Positions 1 to 12,049 of a DNA stretch of 64,000 bases are shown here, one piece after another. Location of the stretch: assembly GCA_036365145.1 (NCBI GenBank), contig JAEOAD010002232.1:3293001-3357000 (forward strand). Direction: 5' to 3'. Within the stretch, counting starts at the first letter, position 1, and every line of letters starts with the position of its first letter. The DNA is from Orientallactaga sibirica (taxonomy: Eukaryota; Chordata; Mammalia; Rodentia; Dipodidae). A program made the position numbers and the translations under genes. The notes below the pieces were generated by a model. It was not told the DNA's origin. It searched no databases and saw only the letters and a program-made list of their open reading frames with translations.

Positions 1-41
1 ATCTGTTATTCCCACTTCTCCGTTATTTTTGTGTCTTTTTT

Positions 42-72
42 AATATATATATATATATATAATATATATATC
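42..72. repeat. (AT)n microsatellite
   Basis: An almost pure TA dinucleotide run with one interruption near position 60. It lies in AT-rich unique sequence and is not part of a recognisable SINE tail. Confidence 0.9.
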
Positions 73-1261
73 AAAATTTTCAAAATTATCATTTAGAAGC
101 AGATTTTCCTTGTAGAAAAACTAATTTTTCTGCCTTTTACCAAAAATAAACAAACTCTTGGGGGAAGAAAAGTGGATTAACTTTCGAAATCCTTCACCTT
201 AATGTGTTCAGTGGGGCTTAACAGTTATTCTTTGTGTGTTTAGTCACTGCTAAATCTCATCATAAGGAAAACGTATTGAAAACTTTTTCCTGCCTCTTTT
301 CTTCATCCCACTTTGGTTCTGTTACCAAAACAGTGCAGCATGATGTCATTGCCAGTAACAGTTGCACTGATGGCTACTGGCCATCAGCTGGTACTGAGGC
401 CATGAAAGGTTTGTGTGCGTTACAACCAGACTTCAGTAGGTAATGATGACTCAGCTGACCTATCAGTCTATTGATTTGCTTTCCCTCTCATCAAAATGCA
501 CAAGTGGCAGTATAATTATTTTCAGGGATATGCTAGAATCATTGAAGTATATTTAGCCTTTTTAAAAAACCAATCTAATAATAAAGTACTCCCTTTTTAA
601 CGTATTTTAAAATATTTTAGAAGCAGACCTTCTGCTCTTCCATTTCAGTAGCTTTGTTTCACTTAGTTACCAGATTGTATTATGAAGAGGACCTTTTGTA
701 ACTGTAATTGCCTCTGCAAAAATACCTAGAAAAGTGATGATGAAGTATGATCAACAGATAACAGCCATCTGTTCTTAAAGTATGTTGTATCCAGTTCATA
801 AGTTGAATGTTACATTGCATAATTATAATGCAGAGTTTTAAGAATTGGGAAAGAAGCTGTGTAGCAGGTGTTTGGCTCACAGTTGCCTGCACTTGGTACT
901 TCTCATCACTAATCCTGGGTGTGTGATTCACTGGACCTTACGCTACGCAACGAGGAGATTCCATCAGCTCTGTTGGTAGTCCGTTTTGCAGCCAATTATG
1001 TCCAGTGTCAACTCATTTCAGTGTAAATCTACCTTCTTGTTTGCATCTCAGAAATGGAAAGTACTCATTCCTGACCTCCTTTCCATAAATTTTCAAATTT
1101 TTGCAGATAGGTAGGTACCTTTGGTATTTGTTCTTTAAAACCATATTCACCTGTATGTACAGGTATCATTTCGATACTTTTGGCATTTGGTTTTCTATGG
1201 AAAATGACCCATTTTTCTATATTTGTGTGTATATGTATGTTTCATGTAAATTTGGTACAGT
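73..1261. other. AT-rich unique sequence, no gene seen
   Basis: No interspersed repeat, RNA gene or coding exon is recognisable. The small open frames (about 69-83 codons) lack domains or splice context. This is the left part of a repeat-poor block reaching about 8.2 kb. Confidence 0.6.
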
Positions 1262-1590
1262 AATTTTTTATTCATTCAGATATTTATTGTTCACATGTTG
1301 ATGTGCCAGGAACTTGATAAGCCTTTGGGTAAAGGTGCACAAGACAGCTCCAGTTCCTGCCTTTGCTGAGATAGCAGTTGCTGTAACATATCTGTGAAGG
1401 AGGTAACCAGGGTCCTGTCTAGAGAACGGCAGGTGTGATGCTTCCAGTAGGACATTGGGAAGACTTCAGAGAAAGTGATGCTTGAACTGACACTTGACCC
1501 AGAAGGCCCAAGCCATGTGAAGAGCCAAAGGAGATGAGCACTCTTGGCAAAGGGACATCATCAAGCCCAAGGCTCAAACTAAAGAAGACT
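1262..1590 (-). mobile_element. L2 LINE 3' fragment (ancient)
   Basis: Starts with attcattcagatatttattgt followed by gtgccaggaact, the reverse complement of the typical L2 3' end. It continues with the eroded antisense order of L2: gacacttgacccagaag, then agccatgtgaagag. Highly diverged, as expected for a mammal-wide LINE. The family is identified from memory of the consensus. Confidence 0.5.
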
Positions 1591-2466
1591 TAACCATAAG
1601 GCAGTCCTGCATTATACAGCAACCAAATGTTGAAGACCAGAATGATTCTGCAGTTTCTGTTATGTTGAAGGGTGGCAGTGTTTGTGTTAGTGCTTCTGAT
1701 TATCTCGCCAGTATATCTTCTTCCTCAAATATTTCTTTATAAACATTCTTACTTGCACCAGGTCAGTTCCTCCCTTTTTTATGTGCAAATTTTTACCAAC
1801 ATGACCTGCTGCTTCCTTCCAGACTCTGCTACACACTGATCATTGCTTCTGATGTCCAGTGATATCAGGCCTACCCGAAATACAGTCAGTGGAGCCTCTG
1901 CCCCCTGGAAGTTTTGACATACTTCATGACTTGTTCTGAGCTTAAGGAATAGTTCTGGGGCAGAGAACAATTTGTAGGTGGTAGGATATCTTGGCAGTTA
2001 CTCCTGCTTTGATATGCAAAATGAAGCAATGCCCTGTATGGCATCTTGGCAGTGGGGCATATTTCTCAGCTCAGGTGGGATTTTCCTTACAATAAGAAAC
2101 TGGAACTAGGCTCTGGAAATGGCCATTCTGTTGCATGTTGACTTCCTCACAGTGGTTATTATATCATGTAAACATGCCTAATAATTGCGTTCACTTTGTG
2201 GTAAGATGTTGGTTTTATATTACATTTCATCTACTGTGGCCTAGGTTTTGTTAATTTCCCCTCCCCCTTACAGGGTTGGGTTTTTAAATTCCAAATTATA
2301 GACCTGGCCTCTTCTCAATTGCTTGGTCTTAAAAAGCTAGTTAGCTCCATTGCTTAGCGTCTCATGCCTTCCTCAGTCCAGCAATATCTGCAATGTGGCC
2401 TCTCAGAATTGAATGGCATTTTTGCCATTCCACTTTTTTGTTTTGAGGCAAGCCCAACAGACTGGC

Positions 2467-2467
<1 letters not shown>
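1591..2467. other. Unique sequence, no gene seen
   Basis: No repeat family or exon is recognised. The 63-codon minus-strand frame at 1779-1970 has no features of a protein. Confidence 0.5.
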
Positions 2468-2509
<42 letters not shown>

Positions 2510-2510
2510 G
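2468..2510. repeat. (ATT)n microsatellite
   Basis: About 14 ATT units forming the tail of the adjacent minus-strand SINE. It explains the poly-N, poly-I and poly-L frames on both strands here, which are not proteins. Confidence 0.95.
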
Positions 2511-2663
2511 AGAGAATTTGTGCACCAGGGCCTCCAGCCACTGTAATCGAACTCCAGATGTGTGCACCTTGTACACCTGGCTGATGTGGGGTCTGGGGAA
2601 TAGAACATGGGTCCTTAGGCTTTGTAGGCAAGCGCCTTAACTACTAAGTCATCTCTCCAACCC
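2468..2663 (-). mobile_element. DIP-type tRNA-derived SINE
   Basis: Antisense copy: tail at 2468, then gagagaatttgtgcaccagggcctccagcc, ending with the reversed head agtcatctctccaaccc. One of only two young SINEs in the first 8 kb. Confidence 0.9.
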
Positions 2664-5099
2664 TTGTCATCTCACTTCCAATGTGAGAAGGGCTTAAATG
2701 CAGCTTACTTTATCTGGGAATTGTACATGAGGATTTTGGGGGGGGGGTGGAATTTGACTTCTTAGAAAAATAAAAAATTTGAAAAGCCTTTGTAACCAGA
2801 GTAGAAAATATAACTGGATTTAGGCCAGTCTTTTGGAATACCACTAAGTTTCGCTCATTTCATGCTAGTTACAGAAGTATTCCTGTTAAGGTCTCTGAGC
2901 CATAACAGTTATACTGACTATACATTGTGGTACATGTGGTTACATTGATGCCTATTGTTTACGCAGCCATTTTGATGTTGAATACTAAAATGATGCCTGG
3001 GACATGGTCTTGGCCCTTAAGCTGGGCACAAATCTAGGAGGGTTACGGTTGCTTTCGGGACCTTTTGCTTTGCTACAATGAAAGCTGCCTAATTTCTCTT
3101 AAAAGCTAAATCTTCTAATTCTGTACTCTTACTTAATATTCTGAGTATATGTGCAGATTGTTTTTCTATCTAGGTTTCCTACACCCTATGCAGGTTAATT
3201 TAACTCATGTATTGTTTACTACTGTTGTCACTCTATTCTCACAGTATTTGTGCCTTTGTTGTGTTTCACCCAGACTGAGACTTCAAAAGTGAAAAACAAT
3301 CAGTAAGGTAGTCTTTTGCTAGCTGAAATCAAAGAAAGTATATGCCCAGTTGGTTTCTCTACCTCTTGTGAAAGCAGCCTATATATACTTTTAAAGTCTT
3401 TTTCTTAATTTACAAAATACTTGGAGTATTTATTCTGTGTTAGGTATTCTCTTGATCCAAGGGCAGGTGGGTTGGTAGTGGGTTATAAAATAATACAATC
3501 TTCACTGTATTTAAAATTTTGTCTTTATGTACAGTCCGTACTTTAGATGCCAAGCATTCCAATTTCCTCATTTGACCCATCTCTGTAGACATGAACAACC
3601 TGAGGTCTTTTCTTATACTCTGATCTAAGGCTCTGGAGTATATATGTATCAAGATACTGCCTATTTGCTTTCATATGATTTTCTTTGCTCTAAATTCTTT
3701 GTATTCCTCGACTGAAATTCATTCATCTGCTCTGACAGCATGTATTCAAGTGGTGCTTGCTAGTTGCCATCTCCCCTGTCAGCTGCACCTCTGGTGTCAA
3801 CTGTGTTTTATCTGTGCATGTGTAATGCTTCTCTTTGAATTTGGCTAGTACCTTGAAAGGAGGGTGCTTTTCATATGCCAAATCCTTATTTTTTTACTGA
3901 GGTCAGTATTGTTCAAATTGATCCATGGCTTTAATCTTACACATGGCTCTGAAGTTCTACCCAGTTAAATCTCTTTGTGATTGACAAGTAGCAAAATATC
4001 AGATTTCACTGAAGTTTTTCTTTTACATGATGAGTTTTTCAGGTACTTGTGTGCAGTGCTTTCACTTTCTGAGCAGCCCTAGTCCATGGTGAGGCATACC
4101 CGAGGGTTGTATTTAGCACAGTTAGGATTGTTGATGGCTTGTGGTTTTCAGAGTCTGGTTCTGTCCTGTCAAGCTAGACTACCTTTTGTGTATGGGGATT
4201 AAGGGATCAGTTGTCTCTTGGAGTGTAATTCTGTTTTGAGCCTCCTCACAGCCAGGAAATGTGAGCTATACTAGATAATCTAATGATCACTTTTATGGAA
4301 AGAACTGATCTCCTGTGTTCATGTAATTTCTTGAGTAAGAACTGTTTTATCTTGGATATTATAGCTAACTTTAACAGAGTTGCCTCAAACTCTAGTTTTA
4401 GGATATGTGTGAAAATTTATAAACACATACATCCTCAGAAAAACTAAGATGGGATCATTTTAACAGTGGTGAGTGATTCCATTGTTTACATCTCAAATCT
4501 CATTTAAAAGTTCCTCATTTGCTTGTAGACCTTTTCCTTTCATGACAGACCATCAGTGTAGCTTTAAAAATGAAATTCTGCCACAGTTCTAACTTGGTGG
4601 GTTCAGTTGTTAGTCCATTTTTAAGCAGTTTGACAAGAATCAACGAGTTCAACTTCAGGCAAAGCTTTCCATATACCCGTTCTTACATTATTATACACCT
4701 AGTAGTCTCTGGAATGATCTGAAAATTGACTCATCTTTTAAAAACTAACATTAGATTATTCTCCTTTCAGTGTTGTTTCCCCACTACCACCACTAGATTG
4801 CTCTGTAAGATCCCTAGGAAGTATCACTGCAGACCAGAGTCTTTTGCACCTCGTGATAGTGTGAATGAAAGGGGTTCAGACATGACTCTCGAGGCTTTGG
4901 GGGCCATCCCTGTCCCAGGGTGTATGAACCTAAGTGAACAGCTTCAGTGTCAGATGGCTTGCTCCTAGAGTCCCAGAGTGGATCCAAGGCTTCTCTGTTG
5001 TTTGAGTTGCAGGATCCCTTGAAAGGAAATTGCCTCATGACGGAAGTGAAAAGGCTTGCTTCATTAACTACACACATACAACATTAAAATTTTTCTTTT
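2664..5099. other. Repeat-poor AT-rich unique sequence
   Basis: About 2.4 kb without a recognisable SINE, LINE or LTR, apart from a short G run near 2740. No convincing exon. The overall look is compatible with a long 3' UTR or intron, but nothing in the sequence decides this. Confidence 0.5.
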
Positions 5100-5250
5100 G
5101 CTGGTGGTGGCACACACCTTTAATCCCAGCACTTGGGAGGCAGAGATACAAGGATCCCTGAGAGCTCAAGGCTACCCTAAGACTACATAGTGAAATCCAG
5201 GTCAGCCTGAGCTACAGTGAGACCCTACCTTGAAAAAACAAAACAAAAGT
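5100..5250 (+). mobile_element. B1 SINE
   Basis: Sense B1 lacking the first few bases: ctggtggtggcacacacctttaatcccagcac, ending gaccctaccttgaaaaaacaaaacaaaag. The A-rich tail is interrupted by C, as in other B1 copies here. Confidence 0.95.
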
Positions 5251-8189
5251 CTTTCTAAAATTTCAAGAAAAATGATACTCTCCAGCCTTTAAAAAAAACA
5301 AAAACAAAGCTCTTTCCCAAAATTTCTAGTTTGCTGGGTTTGAATGAGAGATAGAAATTTTCTTCCTGTTTGTGTTTTTAAATGATTGCTTAGTACTTAA
5401 GTCCACAATATATTGGTTTAAGGACAAAAGTGAAGCTTTAGAATTGTAAAGATAACTTGATTGTTCCATTACATAATCAGCTGTTATCTTTGTCCCTGTG
5501 GCTTTAAAGTTTCTGGCTATTTTACAGTGTTCATCACTAGGTAACTTACCATGTTACTAATTCTGCCCTTTACAATGCTGTGGCAGAAAGTTGGCGTTGA
5601 GCATTTGTCCATAGGAATAGAGGCTTACTAACTCTGTTCTTCCAGTGAAATTTTCTTTTCTCAGTAAGTTCCTAAGAAAGTAGCTATTTGTGAATGTCAT
5701 TGTTCAAGTTGAAAAGAAACATGTTGAGAAAGGTAGAGGACTGTTGTGGTACATATGTGTTCTTGCCTTAAGACTAGCCAGTTGTTGGTTTATATTAGTA
5801 CCTAAATGGATAAATTTAAATCGGGAGAAATTATGTATATGCAGTTAGGTAACATGTATGAATTTTTTTGATTTAGAAGTAACCTATCTTGGCAAAATGC
5901 AGAACCCGAATTGGTCACTCCTAATTCCATCTTTACCTCAGGCTTTACTTTTGCTTTTCTTGACCTTTTAAGACCTGAATATTTGTGTCTCCTTATTAGT
6001 GACAGTGATACTGCGACCGTAAGAATTTATACAGGAGTGTGAAACAGACCATATAAATATGGAGATGGAGCAGTTCTCTGGCTGTTAAGCTAGGTCACCA
6101 CATTGTGAGCCACACAGAGATGCTTCTACCAAGAGTATTTTTACCATGCCCCTACAAGGCATGCCTTTTTGGTGGACACAGTAAACGTAATGGGACTTGG
6201 ACTGCAGCAAATATCTTCTGTTGGCCATCTTTCCATATATGAAACTTGGATGTGGGAAGTTGCTGGCACTGAATGTTTTCACCTAAAAAATTAAGAAAAA
6301 ATGAATGAATCAGATTATAGATTTAGCCCAGAAAATCTCAAAAAAAAAGTCCAGTAAAATATAACTGGACAAAGCCAGAAACACATTTGAAAGATTTCAA
6401 AAGTAAATTTTGATGTATTACTAACGTCATTGGGTTACTCATAAATATTCTTAAAGCTAACATCTTAAGGTGCTCTGGATTTTTATTTTATTTTATTTTT
6501 TTAGCAAGTCTGGGGGAAGTACCATTAGCAAGTGAAAGTCTGACATACTTATAAACAGCTTATATTAGAAATTCTTTTGTTTAGCCATGTTCAGGGAAGT
6601 GAGTGGAGGTCTTTGAGTGGCCAAGGGCCCTCCATGCCCAGGACAGAGGGGTTTCTGGGTGGAGAACTCTCAGACCAAGGCATTCTCCTGATTGATCTGT
6701 CTTCCTAGTGTCATCATAATTGACACTGTATTCAGCTGCCCTGTCTGGCTGCCAACACTGCCAGGATTTCTTCCCGGTCCTCCAGTCACTTAGTACTGTG
6801 GATAGAGCATGAAATTTACAACAGATAAATAGCTAAAAGTACTGATGTAGTGGTAAGACTTAATATTCAGCGACCCAGGAAAGGTAACTGGTTATTTAAC
6901 AGAACAGAAGAGAGGCAACTAAATAGGTAAGAATCTGTATATGTGTAAGTACAAGTCAGGTCCTTAGTAAGTAAGTATACACTTTTTGTAGAAAACAACA
7001 TGGATTTCCTCTCATGAAGGAAAACGTGGCCTTGAATGCTTCAGTCTTTGTTTCCCAGTCCTGCTCAAGAAGTTAAGAAGAATGTGGTCTTTATTATGTC
7101 TTTTCAGTGAATGTTACAGTAAAATTATTAAATATATCAGCCAAAAGCAGATGAAGGATGAAGGAGTTGGGTGTCCCAAGAGAGACAGAACCATTTATAC
7201 TCAAGTCTTCATGTCCTCCTAGCCTAAGATACTTGCAAGCTAGAGTACTGAGCATGGGGGCCGAGGCTGTTCTTAGAGGGCATCCACTTGTAATGCAGCG
7301 TGCAAGGTGTGGATCTGTTCCGCTTCCCTCTGGTGTCCTCAGCAGCTGAGCCCCTGCACACTGTGATGGAAATGTTAAGTGTGTTCTCTGTAAGCCTTCC
7401 TCCTTGGACTGTCAGAGTGGTGTGGTTCCTGTTTTGTTTGTTTTTTAATTAAACAATGAACTGAGGCTAACAGCTGGTTTTCAAGTTAAAATTGTGAAAT
7501 ACTGATTTCATTTTCCTGCCCACACCAAATATTTTAGTCTATTTAAAGTATTAAAAAATAGTTCTGCTTAAGAAAACATTGCTTAGCTGTCCTGTGGTTT
7601 CTGGTCAATTTATATATACATACAGGTTTGTGTGCATCTGTTTGTGCTTTCACTTTTTACCTTCTGTGCTCTTACCTGTACTGTCACCATTGAAAAGTAG
7701 ACAGTTTTCGTAGCATTAAAAAAATTTTTTTTGAGTTTTTGATCATGCCGTTAAGGGACTGGTTTTTAATTCTTTTTAATTGATTTTTACCTAAGGTGAT
7801 CTGTTTTTCAGAAATGATTATATTTTGATGTCCACTGTCTGTAGTATATGGATACAAAGAATGTGTCTCTCATGTAGATAGGATCTTGAGAGTACCTTTT
7901 CATGTTTAATTTTTGTGTGATGCAAAAGGACTGTCCTACCCCTTTTCTCAGTATGTCCTACACAGTTAATAGGTAAGCACATTTTAATTTCATAGTTGGC
8001 CTATGGCAGATTAGTGTTGACAGATAACATTGATGTTTTAAACAAAAACAGATGAAAATTAAAGTTTACTTTGAAAATATATTTAGCATAAAAGCAAATA
8101 CTATGCTTTTAAGTCTCATCAAAAACTGTGGACAAGACATATTCTCAGTTATATGTCCCATGAATAATTGAGAAACTTAAAAAAATATA
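5251..8189. other. Repeat-poor AT-rich unique sequence
   Basis: About 2.9 kb with no recognisable transposon and only a short (TTTTA) run near 6480. Contains many T-rich and AATAAA-like stretches on the plus strand, for example attaaa and aataaa motifs, but no exon. It is the right end of the repeat-poor block. Confidence 0.5.
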
Positions 8190-8364
8190 TATATACTTAT
8201 TTGAGAAAGCATGGGCACACCAGTACCCCTTGCCACTGCATACAAACTCCAGATGTGTGCATCACTTTGTGCATCTGGCTTTATGTGGGTACTGGGGACT
8301 TGAACTTGGGCTATTAGGCTTTGCAAACAAGCACCTTTAATGTGTGAGCCAGCTCCCCAGCCCT
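8190..8364 (-). mobile_element. DIP-type SINE
   Basis: Antisense copy from ttatttgagaaagcatgggcacacc to the reversed head ccagctccccagccc. Moderately diverged. Confidence 0.85.
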
Positions 8365-8375
8365 GTAAGAACTTT

Positions 8376-8531
8376 TAAAAATATTTTTATATATTTGTAA
8401 TCAGAGAGAGAAGAGACAGACAGAATGGGCATTAGCGTCTCCAGCCACTGCAAATGAACTCAAACACATGAGCCACTTGGTGCATCTGGCTGTATGTGGG
8501 TATTAGGGAATCGAAACCATCCTCCAGCCCC
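8376..8531 (-). mobile_element. DIP-type SINE, head-truncated
   Basis: Antisense copy directly after the previous one, starting at the A/T tail and running through gcatctggctgtatgtgggtattaggg. The segment between the tRNA-like part and the head is deleted, leaving atcctccagcccc. Confidence 0.8.
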
Positions 8532-8800
8532 ATGAGAATTTTTTCAGATGAGCCTTACTTCTTTGTGCTGCCCCATGGGCATATTATTCAGAGTATCGTA
8601 CTGGTAATGGAGCTTTACATAATCATGCTTTAGGGTACAGCAAAAAAGGAACCCCAAGCAGCTGAATTACACCATCCTACTGGCATTCCACAGCCTGGGC
8701 ACTAGTATAGCTTAGCAATCTTTTTTTTAATTATTGAGAGTAAACCGCTATAAGTTTGCTACTAAAATTGCTGCAGTGTGTAAGTTAGCAGTGTAACAGG

Positions 8801-8958
8801 CTTTTTTTGGTTTTTGGTTTTTCGAGGTAGGGTTTCACTCTAGCCCAGGCTGACCTGGAATTCACTGTGTAGTCTCAGGGTGGCCTCGAACTCACAGTGA
8901 TCCTCCTACCTCTGCCTCCCAAGTGCTGGGATTAAAGGTGTGTACCACCATGCCCGAC
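8801..8958 (-). mobile_element. B1 SINE
   Basis: Antisense full-length B1: T-rich tail, cgaggtagggtttcactctagccc, cccaagtgctgggattaaagg, ending caccatgcccgac. Confidence 0.95.
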
Positions 8959-9669
8959 TTCTTTTCAACATTTAATTGCAACATCCCTTCAGTTGACTGA
9001 TGACTAGGGGAGATCCAACTGTCACCTTTCCTACTGATGAGCCTGCTGTCATGTCACTGGTTGTCTTCATTGAAGATTACAGTGGTCCTGGTGTGTGGCT
9101 GAAGAGCACATGGGAACCATTAAGGTACATGTTTGGGCTCTTCCCACTTGCATATCCCTTCTCTTCAAACAGATTGAAAAGTATGCTGTTATCATCTAGT
9201 GTGATCATTGGAAGGACCGAGCATGTCCAGGAATTCAGGTGAAGCCTGTGTCAGGTACTTCTTTTCTTTGCTCCCGCCATTCGTGGCTCCTTCACATTAC
9301 TGCATGGGCCCAGCTTTCCATCTGGCAGACTTGTTCTTTTTATCAAACTATAGAGTGAAGTCATCCCCCAAAGCAGACATTTACAAAGGGAACCCAAAAT
9401 AATAAACTCTTCTGCAGTAAGTAGCTGTAGAACTATTTTAACTGATAATCTTGATTAAAACCTGCTGCTTTGCACATGGCATCAAACACATTAGTATAAG
9501 GCAATAACATTGTCTCAGGCTTCAGGGTCAAGGGTCAAGTTTAAGGGTCAGTGATTGCCTAAACATGCTTCCTAGAAACCCCCACAAAGGTAGACAGTTC
9601 TGTACTCCAGTCCAAGCTACAAGACCTGATAGTTCTAGTATAAATAGATTTTGAGATAATATCCTACAA
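8959..9669. other. Unique sequence, no gene seen
   Basis: Holds two overlapping frames of 80 and 64 codons (9000-9402, plus strand) with no recognised motif and no supporting splice or promoter signals. A short repeated phrase (cagggtcaagggtcaagtttaagggtcagtg in pieces) sits at about 9525-9552. Confidence 0.5.
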
Positions 9670-9853
9670 GATTTTTTAAAAATGAATTTTATATATTTAT
9701 TTGCAAGAAGAGAATGGGTGTGCTACTGTAAACACTCTCCAGACACATGCACCACCATGCATCTGGCTTTACATGGGCACTGACGAATCAAACCCAGGTA
9801 ATCAGGTTTTAGAAGCAAGCATCTTAAAAGACTGAGCTATCTCTCCAGCCCCC
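9670..9853 (-). mobile_element. DIP-type SINE
   Basis: Antisense copy with tail tttttaaaaatgaattttatatatttatttg and reversed head gagctatctctccagcccc. Confidence 0.85.
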
Positions 9854-10140
9854 TTACGTGTTTTTATGTCTTAATGTAATTTGTTTCTGCGTAGTAACAC
9901 TGTGCACTATTAGATGTCAAACTGATAAGATCCAGAGGAAGGCAGAAGTGTCTGCTCAGATAGCCCAAGGGCAGGGTGCAGAGTTCAAGGATGCATTCAA
10001 GTAGGGGAAGGTGCAGAGGGACTTTTGAGCAGGTTAAAATGAGGTCCTGGACCACCCCTTACTTGTTAGTTTCAGCGTGCATGAAAACCAGACAATGCTG
10101 CTGTGTCGTACATGGTGAGTAGAAGATTCAATCCACTGTG
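9854..10140. other. Unique sequence, no gene seen
   Basis: Contains gaggaaggcagaagtgtctgc and similar purine-rich text, but no repeat family or exon was recognised. Confidence 0.4.
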
Positions 10141-10256
10141 AAGCCCACGTCTAATAACAGATTGGGTAGCTGGGAGATAAGTCCATGCCTAATAACCACT
10201 TGGATTGCTGGAAGGTAAGCTCACATTCTAATAACAGCCTGGACGGCTGGGAGAGT
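10141..10256. repeat. Three-copy 38-40 bp minisatellite
   Basis: Three diverged tandem units at 10141-10178, 10179-10216 and 10217-10256. Each begins aag(c/t)(c/t)cac-like and contains ctaataac, followed by a gg..gctggga/gg end. A partial fourth unit (aaagccacag) may start at 10257. Confidence 0.85.
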
Positions 10257-10733
10257 AAAGCCACAGATAGCTGTGTACCTTGGGTTTCCTCTGAAGTATA
10301 CCAAGATTGTGCTACTCTTGCAGTCATTTGAAGCACAATTACGAGACTGTCAGCCGTGGCCCAGCCAGAGGATGGGCTGCTTGGGGTGGAGGTGCTGTGT
10401 TTATACCAGTAGCCTCTTGTACATGAAAGTACTGATTTTTGTTCACTTGTACCGCTGAAATTGAAGCTGATTAAAGGAGTCCCTGAGGTGTAAATACCTT
10501 TGCTGTGTGTTTGATAGCATCAAATCAGAGGTTCTCAAGCAGCAGTTCACTGTCAAGACCAGCCATGTTGAACTGCAGCTAGAATTCACTTACTCTAAAT
10601 CACAAGGCTGTCTTCATGAGACACCCTGTCTCTACTGACCTGATCATGCTGTGTCATATAAGTAGCATGTTAGTATACATGATGATTCATTCATTTGTAA
10701 GTGGTTATTTGTATTTTTTAACGTGGGCTACAG
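10257..10733. other. Unique sequence, no gene seen
   Basis: No transposon or coding exon recognised between the minisatellite and the next B1. Confidence 0.5.
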
Positions 10734-10896
10734 GCCGGGCATGGTGGTGCACACCTTTAATCCCAGCACTCTGGAGGCAGAGGTAAGAGGATCACCAAGA
10801 GTTAAAGACCAGCCTGAGACTACATAGTGAATTCCAGGTTAGCCTGGGATAGAGTGAGACACTAAATGAAAAACCAAAATAAATAAATAAATATAG
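10734..10896 (+). mobile_element. B1 SINE
   Basis: Sense full-length B1 starting gccgggcatggtggtgcaca and ending in an (AAAT)n tail. Confidence 0.95.
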
Positions 10897-11367
10897 GGAC
10901 AATGAAAGCAGCCCTACTTTACCATGGAAGTAAAGGTAGTCAAATAGGAATGTCTAGGTTGGTCCACTGAAAAGATTAATGTCTTTGTTTTACCCAAGAA
11001 CCAAGCTAATTTATCCCAACTCTTAACTCAAACCTTGAATAATACTGCATGGTATCCCCACCACTCCGAGAACATAGGTGGGCACATGTTCTAAGGAACT
11101 GAGCATTCGTCTGCACCAGAATTGCTGAAGCACTGTAGCTTCTCACCATGCATTGAAGTTGTGAAAGGAGTTTTCTGCTACAAACCACCATTAAGAACCA
11201 AGACCTAAAAATCTTGATTTGTCTATTTCATTCTTTAAAAGTGAGTATGCATCTTGTGTCCACTTTCCAATTTATATCCAACTCTACAACAGTGGCAGTA
11301 TCTTTACTCTAACCAATACTGCCACTGAGAAACCATCTTGACTTTCACAACTTAACACAGTCAGTAG
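10897..11367. other. Unique sequence, no gene seen
   Basis: No repeat or exon recognised. Confidence 0.5.
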
Positions 11368-11558
11368 TTGGGTAGAGAAGAGGTTTGTGTGTAAAGTCCT
11401 TTAAGATTAATCTGGGAACCCAAGTTCAGTTCCCCAGTACCCACATAAGCCAGATGCACAAGGTGGCACACACATTTGGAGTTTGTTTGCAACAGCTGGA
11501 GGACTTTGTGCGTTCATATTCTCTCAAATAAAATAAAAAAAAATATATAAAAAGAAAT
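11368..11558 (+). mobile_element. DIP-type SINE, 5' diverged
   Basis: Sense copy: gttgggtagagaag..(head, eroded), gttcagttccccagtacccac, agccagatgcacaaggtggc and an A-rich tail. Confidence 0.75.
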
Positions 11559-11648
11559 GGCATCAGCAAGATGAAAAAAAAATTAACCTGGGAGATGGGA
11601 GGATCTCTGATGTATTTTTCAGCAGGCGATAGCAATATCTTTTCCATT

Positions 11649-11822
11649 TATTTTTTTTTTTTTTTTTGTTTTTTTTTTTTTTTTCCTAGGTAGAGTCTTG
11701 CTCTAGCCCAGGCTGGCGTATAATTCACTTTGTAGTCTCAGGGTGGTCTTGAACTCACGACAATCCTACCACCTCTCTTCCCAAGTGCTGGGATTAAAGG
11801 CATGCGCCACCACACCCAGCCT
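11649..11822 (-). mobile_element. B1 SINE with long oligo(T)
   Basis: Antisense B1 preceded by about 40 bases of nearly pure T (the reversed A tail, broken by single G), then aggtagagtcttgctctagccc and ending cacacccagcc. Confidence 0.95.
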
Positions 11823-11828
11823 ACAATA

Positions 11829-11907
11829 TCTTTTTATTATTATTTTTTTAATGAGAGAATTGAAGCACCAGAGCCTCTAGCCATTGCAATAGAACTCTGG
11901 ATGCAAA
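11829..11907 (-). mobile_element. DIP-type SINE fragment
   Basis: Antisense tail and 3' half only: ttattattattttttta..gagagaattgaagcaccagagcctctagcc..aactctggatgca. It stops where the next B1 begins, so the head is missing. Confidence 0.75.
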
Positions 11908-12049
11908 TTAGCCAGGCATGGTGGCATATGCCTTTAATCCCAGCACTCAGGAGGCAGAGGTAGGATGATTGCTGTGAGTTTGAGGCCACCCTGAAACTAC
12001 AACCTGGGCTAGAGTGAAACCTTACCTTGAAAAACAAACAACAAAAAAA
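11908..12049 (+). mobile_element. B1 SINE
   Basis: Sense B1: agccaggcatggtggcatatgcc.. to an (A/C)-rich tail. It abuts the truncated DIP-type fragment. Confidence 0.95.

Noticed and set aside
5100..5250. Regularly recurring short similar sequences across the window that could suggest an array such as CRISPR
   Set aside because: They are dispersed B1 and DIP-type SINEs with target duplications and A-rich tails in a rodent genome; spacing is irregular and orientations are mixed.
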